Below are positions 1 through 7,562 of a stretch of DNA of 8,271 nucleotides, in pieces. The notes beneath the pieces were generated by a model. It had not been told where the DNA came from. It was given only the letters and a program-made list of their open reading frames with translations, and made no database searches. Source of the DNA: Roseburia sp. CAG:303 (GTDB taxonomy: Bacteria > Bacillota > Clostridia > Lachnospirales > Lachnospiraceae); the NCBI GenBank assembly GCA_000437755.1, contig FR900179.1:11439-19709 (forward strand), in the 5' to 3' direction. A program made the position numbers and the translations under genes. The stretch's first letter is position 1, and every line of letters starts with the position of its first letter.

Positions 1-71
1 CCTGCTGCCATCATGAATGCCAATGCCCCTGCCGCTATCCGCTTTGCCTTAATTTTTATTCTCTTTCTCAT
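1..71 (-). CDS. Start of a second exported protein, coupled to the giant gene (partial, runs off left edge)
   Basis: Only the first 23 codons are visible; they are too short to appear as a long ORF but look real. The ATG at 71-69 overlaps the TGA of the giant gene as ATGA, and a GGAGGA ribosome binding site lies 5 bases upstream. The reading frame is open to the window edge. The visible peptide has a strongly basic head (R2, K3, R4, K6, K8, K10, R11) followed by a hydrophobic, alanine-rich stretch (IAAGALAFMMAA, residues 12-23). That is the n-region and start of the h-region of a signal peptide, or an N-terminal membrane anchor. The product is therefore probably exported or membrane-anchored. 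The overlap implies translation coupled to the giant protein, which is typical of partners in one complex or pathway. The mature part lies outside the window, so no family can be named. Confidence 0.8.
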   Translation of the reverse strand, partial: MRKRIKIKAKRIAAGALAFMMAA

Positions 72-3000
72 TCTATTCCTCCCTGCTGTGTCAGGCTGTA
101 ATCAGCATAAATATAGGTTACATATTCTTTTCTGTCCCTTGTTCTGATATAGAGTGTGTAGAATCCCGGCTGTGTCATCTGAATTGTCTGGTTTTCTTCT
201 ATCACAGACGCATTATACTTCATCTGTCCGGTTGTCTTGATTCCTGCCTTCCATTTCATCACAAGTCCCTGCTGCATTACCCCTTCAATTTCTGCTGTAA
301 TCTGATTTGTATGCACAGCCGTCACTCCGTATGGCAGTGCCTTTTCGCCGTTTATCAGTACTGCAGGTTCATTTTTGTATGCAATATACAAAGTACGTTC
401 TGCAATACTTCTGTTTCCTGCACGGTCCGCCGCTTCAAACCGTATGGTATAATATCCCGGAATGACCTCCTGCGGTATTCCGTCCACACTGTAATCAGAA
501 ATAATGCCATCCCTGTTGTCCATTACGGTTACTCCTGCCAGAACGGCCTCCTTCATTTCTTCTGCCGAAACCTCTTCGGTCAGATATACCGCAGTATGGT
601 CGAATTTAATAACCGGTGCCATGCTGTCTTTTAACTGAATCATCAGCTTTTCATATACTTCTTTTCCGGTAACGCGATCCACTGCCTTCAGAATATAAAT
701 GCCATTCTCCATATCCAGCCGGAACTCTTTCCATTCGCCAGCCCCGATTGAAACCTCGGATTCGTTAATGGACACAGACGCATCTTTATTGCTCTGCACA
801 TAGACACTCTCACCTTCCTGAAGATTCAAATCTGCTGCGGAATCCACGGCATTGCTTCCGTCCTGTGCTTTGCTGAATTTCAGTGTCAGAGGTGTGTCAT
901 CAATCTCCGTTACGTTTACCGTATATTCTGTAATATTTCCTGCCCGATCCGTAAATTTCAGTGTCTTTTCGCCATTTTCCAATGCTGTCCACTCATATCC
1001 CTGACGGTACTCCGGAGTCTGTGTATCCTCAGAAAACAGAACCGGTTCATCTGCGGTAAAGACATAGACTTTTCCCAGATGGTCCGCGGTAAGTTCTTCT
1101 CTTTCCACTGTTATCTGCGGCTTTTGTCTGTCCATACACTGAATCTTCTGCAATACCTTCGTTACATTTCTTCCGTTACCGGATGCCGTAATCTCTGCAA
1201 CGATCTGCTTATCCGTATTGTTTTTATACGTTATGGTTACATTATCCCCGGTAAATTCTGCCTTTACCAAATCGTTCTCCGTAATCTCCGCTCCTTTTTT
1301 GTCTGCAGCCTGCTCATCATACCAGTACAGTTTTACCTGGCTGACTGCCTTATTGCTCTTAATTACTGCGATAATATCATTTCCAACCGGATCTTTTACA
1401 TCTTCCGGTTTGCCTGCCGCACCAATGCCATACCAGCTGATGCTCGTTACAACCGGATTTTCCGTATCCAGTGCCAGGATTTCTACCTGTACAGAACCAC
1501 GGTTTCCATAGATATCCTTATAGTTAAATACGTCTGTCGTATTTTTGTCATAATCTTTATAATATCGTAATATGCTGGTTCCGTTTTCCAGTTCCTTCCG
1601 TACTGCCATCATGCCTGTATCCAATGCATAGATTTCTTCTCCGTTTTCTGCATCAAACCATACCCTGACACCCTGGTATCCATCCGGCGTAGTGACCGGT
1701 TCGTATACTGCACTTACATGAGGTGCTGTATGATCGATATTGGTTATTGCAAATCCCGTTATTCCGGTTACATTGTCATATGCATCCACAAGATATAAAT
1801 CAAATTCCACATTTTCACAAATCGTAACCAGATTTCCGGAAACTTCCACACCTTCTATCTCATCACTTTCTTCCTCAAAGGACTGCACTGCCTGACTTCC
1901 GGCTTTTTTCAGTATCAGCTTTGTCCGGCTCTCATCCGTAACCGTAAAATCGATGGCATAGCTCTGTGCCGGGTATTCTCCTGCCGCATCCGATATGTCT
2001 TTTCCGGCATCTCCGGTATAGAAATCGGACAGATACAGGTATTTATCATTTCTCATGCCTAACAGGGCTGCCTGATATTCCGGTGCTGTATGGTCTTCCT
2101 CCGGCTCTTCGATTGTTTGTGCCGTGATATAATAAGGAAGAACTGCCGTGATACTGCCTTCATTTCCTGCCATATCCTTATATTCTATGGTATAGCTGCT
2201 TCCTTTTTTGCTTCCATACGGGAAGGTATAGCTTAATTTTCCATTCAGACCTTCGATCTCTTCTTCGCAGACTACGATTGCCGTTGCCTGGGTTAGAATG
2301 GTATCTTCTGAATTTTCATTCATAACCGGTTCCGGTGTTCCGTCATAAGAGAATACGATCTGTGCAGGTTTTAATTCTTTATCGATATTTGCCACCCGGA
2401 TCGTATGTGTCTTTCCGGCAGCAGTCTTTACAGTAATGCTTCCATTCTGCTCCATCTCAATGCTTGCCGTATCTGCAGAGATTTTATTAATCTCACCGGC
2501 AAGCTCCGTACCATCCTGGCAGACTGCACTGATTTCTTCCACATAATCTCCCCGATTCACGGTCTGAACCGTGACGATTACATTATTATTGGTCAATTCC
2601 GTTTCGGAATACCGGATTTTTATATCGTCATTTCCAAATGCACCGACAGTTATTGTCTGTGTATACTCTGTACCGAATAAATCCATGTATTCCAGGGTAT
2701 ACTCTCCATCTGTAGAAATCATTGGCAATGTTGTCTCACAGTTATATGTCCACTGGGGATCATCCACGTTTCGTTGCAATGTTCCCGCACCATATCCATT
2801 GATGGAACGCAGCTGCCTGTAAGACGATATTTTTAACATTCCGTCCTCTCCCAGAAATTCCGACGGACTCAGATTCGGAGCAGGATTGAAATACTGCTCA
2901 TAAACTCTTTTGTAATCTTCTGACCGGTTTCCCCTGTCATCATACGCATACATGGTCAGCTCATAATTCCTGCTTTCTTCCCTTTCGGAATCATACTTAA

Positions 3001-6000
3001 ATTCGCCCCAGATCTCGATACTGTAGCTCTGTCCGTATTCATTATCCGTAATATCCTTTACTTTTGTACGGTAAATGCCGTAATATCTGTCATCATAGGA
3101 TTCCCATACCTTATCACCCTCCAGGTTCACCGGTATTCTCACCGTTACCTGTTTTGTATTTTCCTTCCGTTCGTCCCCGGTCAGTCCCAGAAGCACTGCC
3201 GAGTAATCCGTATCAAAGGTCATATAGGCATTATCCGGTGAAATAGACTGGAAATCATTTGCGTAGAATGTAAAATGAAATCCACCTTCCGTAATTCCCG
3301 TATCGCTGTAGTTTGTTCCTGTCGTTGCCCCCACATGATAAGGTCCATCTCCGTCCACATCCGTAACCTCATACTGTTGCCGGTTCATGTTTCCATAACG
3401 GTCGGCAACGCAGAACATCCAGTTTAACGGTGCAGTGCTTTCATACGGCACAAGTTCACTGAAATCTCTTTTGCTTTCATAGTAGGATGCCCATCCGTCT
3501 GTCAGACTCATGACCATACCGCCGTCCGCCTTTAACTGTGCCGGCAGATTGATGCTTACAGAAGATAAGGTCGGTGTCTTATCTTCCGTTAATGTAAATT
3601 CCGGAAGTTCATCACTTACCTGAAGAATGATCTGGCCTCTGCTGATTTCACCATTCATTCCCATAACGGCATAAGTAACTTCATTATCCCCGGACTTTAA
3701 TGGGAGTACCGGCTGTTTCACGCTGTCTCCCTCTGATTTGTAATAAATCTGTTCGGAGAACTCCCCTGCAAGAACCGGTTCATAAGCGATTTCATTTCCA
3801 TTGATTTCTACCCACGGTGCATGCTGCTCTCCTCTTTCATCGGCTGCGGACCATGCTTTGATTTTCCAGACACGTTGTACCTGATAGGCATTGGAAGTTT
3901 CCTGCGATGCCTTCATTTGAAAGGTCAGGCTGTGTTCCGCCTTTTTATTTATACCGGAATCCACGGTCAGACGATCGGACGGCATTTCTGCCAATCCTAC
4001 TTTTACCACGGACATATCCGCTGTGATATCCTCGTCCTTAAACACTCTGGCTACGGATTCTCCATTTTTATCCGTCACATCCAGATCCACATATGCCTTT
4101 TTATAATGGCTTAATTGCAATGTGGCTGTTGCTTTATCGACAAAATATGCCTGTTCCGGTGAAAAATCATAGCTGTTTCCATCCATTGCTGCAATATGCA
4201 CTTTTACCTGATAAACACCGCTTTCTGCAATGTCCACCGGGAAAGTCAGATTCTGCTGTGCCACCGGTTCTATCTTTCCTCTGTAGATCTCCTTATTATT
4301 GTCCGTCTTTATCAGGGCATAATAACTGTTCTCTGTCTGAATTCCTGCAAATCCATACACAGCACCGTCCTTTTCCCTGCTGTTTTCCAGTTTCAGTCCC
4401 TGCACAATGTTTCTCAGGGATGAGATGGTCTGATCCGGAACTACCGGATTCTTTGCATCCACACATAATCTGTCTTTTACCGGATTGCCGTCCGTATCCT
4501 GTACCCCGGTAAATTCCGCCTGATACTCAAATACGGAAGCGATGTTTACCTTCTCTGTTGTCACCAGATTTCTCGCCGAATCGCTGCTGAAATTAAAGCA
4601 TTTGCTTTCATCATCTTTGTTTGCGGCAAGTTCTGTTGAGGTGATGAAGAAAATCTCCGTTTCCCCATACAGACTCTTTGTAAACTCACCCACTTTATAC
4701 AAAGTACTCGTAGAATACTCTTCCTGCTTTGTAAATGTTCCGCTGTTATCTTCCTTATTGAATGTACCGGCTATCTTATACCAGTAACCCTTTGCATAAA
4801 ACTGGCTCAGCTCCCAGGTTGCATCCGGTGTGGATGGCATATTTGCAAATATATTTCCGCTTCTTCCCAGATCTCCTTCCGCTCCCTGCATGAATGCAAG
4901 CCAGGTCTGTGCTTCCACTCCATTGATGTTTTCTGTTCCCATTGGAATCAGCATCATGGTTCTTGTTTTTTCAGGTCCGTTTCCAAGTTCTACGGAAGCC
5001 GGCTGGTTAATCTCTATATCAAGACTGGTCCGCGGATTTTCCTTTGTTCCGCGCTGAATAGTATAATTTGATTTTAATTCCTCAAAACAATACGGAAAAT
5101 CGTAACGGTATATATTTTTATTGCCGGCAATATCTGCAATGGTAAATGTAACCGTTTTTGAACCGCGATCCTGTGTTTTTTCAAATTTACATGCCACCTC
5201 ATATTCATATTCGGTTACATTTTCTGCCGTATTGCTGCTGCCAGTCTGTCCATCCCACTCATAGAGAAGTGTTTTACCGATTCCAAACCGGTCTGTCACA
5301 CGGACTTTTGCCTGGATTTCAGCCTGTGTGCCTGTTATGGAAGTGGAATAGTCCAGTACCTCGATTACCGGCTTTTCCGTATCTGCATTATGCCGCAGCG
5401 GAAATGTATTCTCTCCTTTATTTCCGGCATAATCCTCTGTCTCCACCAGAAGTTCCGCATTAAAATAATTTTTCTCATAAGCATATTCTTCGGTACTGCT
5501 TAATTTCACATGAAGATATGCCCTATTACTTCCGTCAAGCTGCGGAAATGTATTTTTTGAAGCACTTTCCCTGTCTGCTCCCGTCCATCCTGCTTTCCAC
5601 TGTGCATTCCCGTCAACTGTCCCTTCGGTGCTGACATACCAGTCATACGGATGGGATTCTCCCGGCATGATAAGGGAAAATGTTCCGTTCTTTTCCAGAA
5701 TACCACTTGCATATGCACCGTCTTTTATCGTATCGTCCTCGTATACACTGACCGGAAATGTGAAGGTAAAACCATCTTCCGATATCGGGGTGTAAGTACC
5801 GTCCTCACCTGCCAGAATGGTCGTTTTCGCCACTGGTGCAATCACATCCAGATATTCCTGCTGTGCCGCTTTCTTTGTTACCGTGGTCATATCCGCAAGG
5901 CTGTTTCCCCGGTAATCTGTTGCATTCTCCAGACCTTCTATTCCTGCAATCTGAATGCTGCTGCCATCCCAGTTCTTCATACTCATTCCATCCTCAACCG

Positions 6001-7522
6001 TCAGTGCTTCAAAAATCAGTGTTGAGGTCTTGTCCGATGCCGCATCGACTCCGGAAGAAACCTTTCCACTTTCTACCTTATGTTCTGCCAGACTCAATTT
6101 TACGGGATTCCCGTTTTTATCCAGAACATTCAGAACTGCTTTTACTTTTGCATTATCCGCAATTTTTAATGCTTCGGTAAAATAGCAGTTGAATGTCATG
6201 GTATCACCAATGCCTGCAAATACACAGCTGCGATCCATATCATCCGCCCATTTATCCGGTTCCAGTACACTCCTGTCTGTAATCATGCTTCCGGATGCTG
6301 TAATTTTACCCAGCTGCGGTGCTACATTATCCAGATATACTTTTCCGCTGACCTTTTTTTCACTTGCATTCCATTGTACCGGATTGCCTGCAAGGTCAGT
6401 GATTTTACTGGAGCATGTCATAATTTTCTTTATATTATCACTCACGGACAATTCTTTTCCTTTTTCATCAAGCAGTACATAGGAAAATGCCGAATCCGAT
6501 TTGCCTGCCCAGTCCTGTACTTCAGATACGGATTTGATATATACATTTGTGCTGCTTCCGTTTAATTGTTCCGGTACCTGGAATTTGAAAACAAGCTTTG
6601 TTCCATTTAAAGAGATCAGGGATGCCTTAATCTTATCCCCATCCACTTTCTGATCATTTAATATCCCGAACAAATCCAGATTCAGCCCCAGCTCCTCTGC
6701 CTGATTATTTGCAAACCGGATATTTTCATCAAATTCCATGACCAGATATCCGGTTTCTCCGGCTTTGAAACCACTGCCATCAGCAACTCTGTTCTTTCCG
6801 GCTGCATCTGTCGCAGCATAAATTCCGGTTACTTTAGGACCCTGGGTATCAATTAAGTATGACACAGAACCGGTTGCCCCGGAACTTCCGCAGTTGCATC
6901 CTCTATGGGACAATTCCCATAATAAATGTGTTTTTCCATACGCAACATCCCTGACACCTTCGATCAGCTGTCCCTGCTCATCATTTTTCTCTTCGCTGTA
7001 ATAGGTCACATCCCGGTTCACCATCAGTTCTGCAACATCCCATTTCTTTTTATGGCTTCCCGGCTTTCCTACATGTCTGTGATGATCCGAACGCAGATAC
7101 ACCCGGAATCCCTGGTCAATGTCATTCTTATCTACCAGCTGTTTTAAAACGGCATTGTTATTAAAATCATACTCAAAGTATGCATACCAGTCATCATTTT
7201 TACTATGCCAGTAATCCTTGTTCGTGGAAAGGGAATTCCCGTTACTCATTCCATATTTGATATTCTTGTAATCATATGCCTTGTACTTTGATGTAATGTT
7301 GTAGCCGTTCTCATTGTAAACATAGGTACTCATAAACTGATTTACCTTCTGCAGCTTTGCCGGAATCAGGTTTACTCCTGCCTCCGCCTTCTTGTAACTT
7401 ACCGGTGCTGCTGCCTCCGCCTTCTTTACAAACAGCCCCTGCCCCAGTCCGGAAAACAGACCGGTGATAAGTGCCGCTGTTGTCAGAAGACTTACTCCGC
7501 GTTTTATTGTCTTTTTCTTCAA
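68..7522 (-). CDS. Giant secreted multi-Ig-like-domain protein (2484 aa)
   Basis: An intact frame encodes an exported protein I assign to the broad group of bacterial Ig-like repeat surface/adhesin proteins; no named family member is recognised. The start is TTG at 7522-7520, chosen because AAGGAGG sits 7 bases upstream and it gives a proper signal peptide; the next in-frame Met (M64) would lose it. Residues 1-39 are the signal peptide. Residues about 40-224 form a distinct N-terminal domain. Residues 225-2484 are mostly beta-sandwich modules. Module entries carry D-x-x-x-P linkers with P at 229, 402, 563, 718, 1026, 1814, 1934, 2023, 2135 and 2303. Module exits carry D-x-x-G-N turns at D376, D536, D697, D797, D1374, D1783, D2003, D2192 and D2366. 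There is no catalytic motif, LPXTG, SLH repeat or C-terminal membrane helix. It is the first gene after its own promoter and overlaps the next exported gene by 4 bases. A structural, stalk or adhesin role is inference. Confidence 0.93.
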   Translation of the reverse strand: MKKKTIKRGVSLLTTAALITGLFSGLGQGLFVKKAEAAAPVSYKKAEAGVNLIPAKLQKVNQFMSTYVYNENGYNITSKYKAYDYKNIKYGMSNGNSLSTNKDYWHSKNDDWYAYFEYDFNNNAVLKQLVDKNDIDQGFRVYLRSDHHRHVGKPGSHKKKWDVAELMVNRDVTYYSEEKNDEQGQLIEGVRDVAYGKTHLLWELSHRGCNCGSSGATGSVSYLIDTQGPKVTGIYAATDAAGKNRVADGSGFKAGETGYLVMEFDENIRFANNQAEELGLNLDLFGILNDQKVDGDKIKASLISLNGTKLVFKFQVPEQLNGSSTNVYIKSVSEVQDWAGKSDSAFSYVLLDEKGKELSVSDNIKKIMTCSSKITDLAGNPVQWNASEKKVSGKVYLDNVAPQLGKITASGSMITDRSVLEPDKWADDMDRSCVFAGIGDTMTFNCYFTEALKIADNAKVKAVLNVLDKNGNPVKLSLAEHKVESGKVSSGVDAASDKTSTLIFEALTVEDGMSMKNWDGSSIQIAGIEGLENATDYRGNSLADMTTVTKKAAQQEYLDVIAPVAKTTILAGEDGTYTPISEDGFTFTFPVSVYEDDTIKDGAYASGILEKNGTFSLIMPGESHPYDWYVSTEGTVDGNAQWKAGWTGADRESASKNTFPQLDGSNRAYLHVKLSSTEEYAYEKNYFNAELLVETEDYAGNKGENTFPLRHNADTEKPVIEVLDYSTSITGTQAEIQAKVRVTDRFGIGKTLLYEWDGQTGSSNTAENVTEYEYEVACKFEKTQDRGSKTVTFTIADIAGNKNIYRYDFPYCFEELKSNYTIQRGTKENPRTSLDIEINQPASVELGNGPEKTRTMMLIPMGTENINGVEAQTWLAFMQGAEGDLGRSGNIFANMPSTPDATWELSQFYAKGYWYKIAGTFNKEDNSGTFTKQEEYSTSTLYKVGEFTKSLYGETEIFFITSTELAANKDDESKCFNFSSDSARNLVTTEKVNIASVFEYQAEFTGVQDTDGNPVKDRLCVDAKNPVVPDQTISSLRNIVQGLKLENSREKDGAVYGFAGIQTENSYYALIKTDNNKEIYRGKIEPVAQQNLTFPVDIAESGVYQVKVHIAAMDGNSYDFSPEQAYFVDKATATLQLSHYKKAYVDLDVTDKNGESVARVFKDEDITADMSVVKVGLAEMPSDRLTVDSGINKKAEHSLTFQMKASQETSNAYQVQRVWKIKAWSAADERGEQHAPWVEINGNEIAYEPVLAGEFSEQIYYKSEGDSVKQPVLPLKSGDNEVTYAVMGMNGEISRGQIILQVSDELPEFTLTEDKTPTLSSVSINLPAQLKADGGMVMSLTDGWASYYESKRDFSELVPYESTAPLNWMFCVADRYGNMNRQQYEVTDVDGDGPYHVGATTGTNYSDTGITEGGFHFTFYANDFQSISPDNAYMTFDTDYSAVLLGLTGDERKENTKQVTVRIPVNLEGDKVWESYDDRYYGIYRTKVKDITDNEYGQSYSIEIWGEFKYDSEREESRNYELTMYAYDDRGNRSEDYKRVYEQYFNPAPNLSPSEFLGEDGMLKISSYRQLRSINGYGAGTLQRNVDDPQWTYNCETTLPMISTDGEYTLEYMDLFGTEYTQTITVGAFGNDDIKIRYSETELTNNNVIVTVQTVNRGDYVEEISAVCQDGTELAGEINKISADTASIEMEQNGSITVKTAAGKTHTIRVANIDKELKPAQIVFSYDGTPEPVMNENSEDTILTQATAIVVCEEEIEGLNGKLSYTFPYGSKKGSSYTIEYKDMAGNEGSITAVLPYYITAQTIEEPEEDHTAPEYQAALLGMRNDKYLYLSDFYTGDAGKDISDAAGEYPAQSYAIDFTVTDESRTKLILKKAGSQAVQSFEEESDEIEGVEVSGNLVTICENVEFDLYLVDAYDNVTGITGFAITNIDHTAPHVSAVYEPVTTPDGYQGVRVWFDAENGEEIYALDTGMMAVRKELENGTSILRYYKDYDKNTTDVFNYKDIYGNRGSVQVEILALDTENPVVTSISWYGIGAAGKPEDVKDPVGNDIIAVIKSNKAVSQVKLYWYDEQAADKKGAEITENDLVKAEFTGDNVTITYKNNTDKQIVAEITASGNGRNVTKVLQKIQCMDRQKPQITVEREELTADHLGKVYVFTADEPVLFSEDTQTPEYRQGYEWTALENGEKTLKFTDRAGNITEYTVNVTEIDDTPLTLKFSKAQDGSNAVDSAADLNLQEGESVYVQSNKDASVSINESEVSIGAGEWKEFRLDMENGIYILKAVDRVTGKEVYEKLMIQLKDSMAPVIKFDHTAVYLTEEVSAEEMKEAVLAGVTVMDNRDGIISDYSVDGIPQEVIPGYYTIRFEAADRAGNRSIAERTLYIAYKNEPAVLINGEKALPYGVTAVHTNQITAEIEGVMQQGLVMKWKAGIKTTGQMKYNASVIEENQTIQMTQPGFYTLYIRTRDRKEYVTYIYADYSLTQQGGIE
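77..82 (-). promoter_or_regulatory. Ribosome binding site of the coupled downstream gene
   Basis: GGAGGA on the minus strand, 5 bases before the ATG at 71-69. It lies inside the last codons of the giant gene and encodes Gly-Gly of its C-terminus. It decides the start of the partial gene at 1-71 and supports reinitiation or coupling. Confidence 0.75.
377..637 (-). other. Best-resolved Ig-like module, DUF5011-type (residues 2296-2382)
   Basis: The order of motifs matches the bacterial surface Ig-like (DUF5011-type) pattern from memory of the family. It has an entry linker KDSMAP, a V-T-V-M-D-N-R-D-G strand and loop (2331-2339), a 'G-Y-Y-T-I' strand (2356-2360), the 'AADRAGN' turn (2364-2370) and a final strand ending in R-T-L-Y-I (2376-2380). 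These domains occur in tandem in Firmicute cell-surface proteins and are structural. The family assignment is by eye. Confidence 0.65.
2114..3613 (-). other. Second Ig-like block with a D-x-D-x-D-G site and an RGD (residues 1304-1803)
   Basis: It opens with an SDELP linker (1303-1307). Turns of the Ig type recur at ADRYGN (1373-1378), DDRGN (1528-1532) and KDMAGN (1782-1787), with a variant DLFGT at 1614-1618. Between them, residues 1388-1393 read D-V-D-G-D-G, a calcium-loop-like acidic motif placed exactly at a domain boundary. A single R-G-D lies at 1657-1659. Spacing is irregular: about 420 residues separate P1394 from the next clear linker at P1814, so some modules here must be diverged. 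Confidence 0.5.
3614..5092 (-). other. Atypical central segment (residues 811-1303)
   Basis: Punctuation is sparse here. There is one clear D-x-x-x-P linker (D1022 to P1026), no D-x-x-G-N turn, and a single G-x-Y-style closing strand at 1101-1129 (SGVYQVKVHI). Residues about 820-1010 do not read like the flanking Ig modules: they are rich in Thr, Glu and Phe and include FAF-like aromatic strings (YWYKIAG at 913-919, EIFFITSTEL at 956-965). This could be an embedded domain of another fold or strongly diverged Ig repeats; I cannot assign it. Confidence 0.45.
5093..6850 (-). other. First block of Ig-like modules (residues 225-810)
   Basis: Four long modules of roughly 155-175 residues each. Entry linkers are at D225 to P229, D398 to P402, D559 to P563 and D714 to P718. 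Exit turns are TDLAGN (375-380), TDYRGN (535-540), EDYAGN (696-701) and ADIAGN (796-801). The D-x-x-G-N turn followed by a last beta strand is typical of bacterial Ig-like or cadherin-like surface repeats. The modules are larger than a minimal 80-100 residue Ig fold, which suggests insertions or paired domains. In the first two, the phrase 'EFDENIRF' (263-270) and 'YFTEALKI' (447-454) occupy equivalent places. Confidence 0.7.
6851..7405 (-). other. Unassigned N-terminal domain of the giant protein (residues 40-224)
   Basis: This segment lacks the D-x-x-x-P and D-x-x-G-N punctuation of the Ig-like chain, so it appears to be a different fold. It is rich in Tyr, Trp, Asn and Lys (for example W105, W112, Y113, Y115, Y118). 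It carries a His cluster H147, H148, H150 and H157, then C209-N-C211 just after H206. The predicted pattern is mainly short strands with a possible helix around 122-133. It directly follows the signal peptide and would sit at the tip or base of the stalk. A ligand-binding or metal-binding role is possible but not shown; no family recognised. Confidence 0.5.
7378..7426 (-). repeat. 16-bp direct duplication across the signal-peptide cleavage region
   Basis: AAGAAGGCGGAGGCAG (minus strand) occurs exactly twice, at 7411-7426 and 7378-7393. The offset is 33 bases, which is 11 codons and keeps the frame. Both copies encode K-K-A-E-A (residues 33-37 and 44-48). The sequence between and after the copies has diverged, so this is either an old tandem duplication or convergent composition; an exact 16-base match favours duplication. 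Confidence 0.7.
7406..7522 (-). other. Signal peptide of the giant protein (residues 1-39)
   Basis: The n-region is very basic (K2, K3, K4, K7, R8). It is followed by a hydrophobic core at about residues 10-32 (VSLLTTAALITGLFSGLGQG and onward) and a small-residue c-region, AEAAA at 35-39. Cleavage by signal peptidase I after A37, A38 or A39 fits the A-x-A rule. A second copy of KKAEA at 44-48 offers an alternative A-x-A site, although it is further from the hydrophobic core. There is no lipobox cysteine, so it is not a lipoprotein. Confidence 0.88.
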
Positions 7523-7529
7523 ATCATTT

Positions 7530-7536
7530 CCTCCTT
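7530..7536 (-). promoter_or_regulatory. Ribosome binding site selecting the TTG start
   Basis: AAGGAGG on the minus strand, with a 7-base spacer (AAATGAT) to TTG at 7522-7520. The spacer contains an ATG (7527-7525) only 2 bases from the Shine-Dalgarno. That ATG reads ATG-ATT-TGA and stops at once, so it cannot start the gene. The near-perfect anti-16S match compensates for the weak TTG codon. Confidence 0.85.
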
Positions 7537-7562
7537 ACACTTATTTTTTTATCCGATTACCT

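Larger units (their letters stand above)
71..2113 (-). other. C-terminal run of short Ig-like modules (residues 1804-2484)
   Basis: Six to seven compact modules are seen, with linker prolines at 1814, 1934, 2023, 2135, 2211, 2303 and 2386. This is a spacing of about 75-120 residues, close to a minimal Ig fold. Closing strands follow a common pattern, G-x-Y/K-x-(I/L)-x-x-x-D-x-x-G-N: see 2184-2196 (ending TDRAGN), 2273-2286, 2356-2370 (ending ADRAGN) and 2453-2464. Two modules share the DHTAP linker (1810-1814 and 1930-1934), pointing to module duplication. The last module ends in a polar tail (TQQGGIE) with no sorting or anchoring signal. Confidence 0.65.

Noticed and set aside
68..400. LPXTG-like sorting signal or C-terminal membrane helix in the giant protein
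   Set aside because: The only LP strings (for example ALPYG at 2395-2399) do not fit LPXTG and are not followed by a hydrophobic stretch and basic tail.
1079..1570. Plus-strand open frame of 163 codons, and the similar plus-strand frames scattered through 311-7147
   Set aside because: All lie opposite the intact 2484-codon minus-strand gene, lack ribosome binding sites that I can see, and have Cys, Ile, Phe and Arg-rich compositions typical of antisense shadows.
5506..5718. Minus-strand 70-codon frame inside the giant gene
   Set aside because: It is a second frame of the same strand within the coding region; the composition is unlike an independent protein and no Shine-Dalgarno is apparent.
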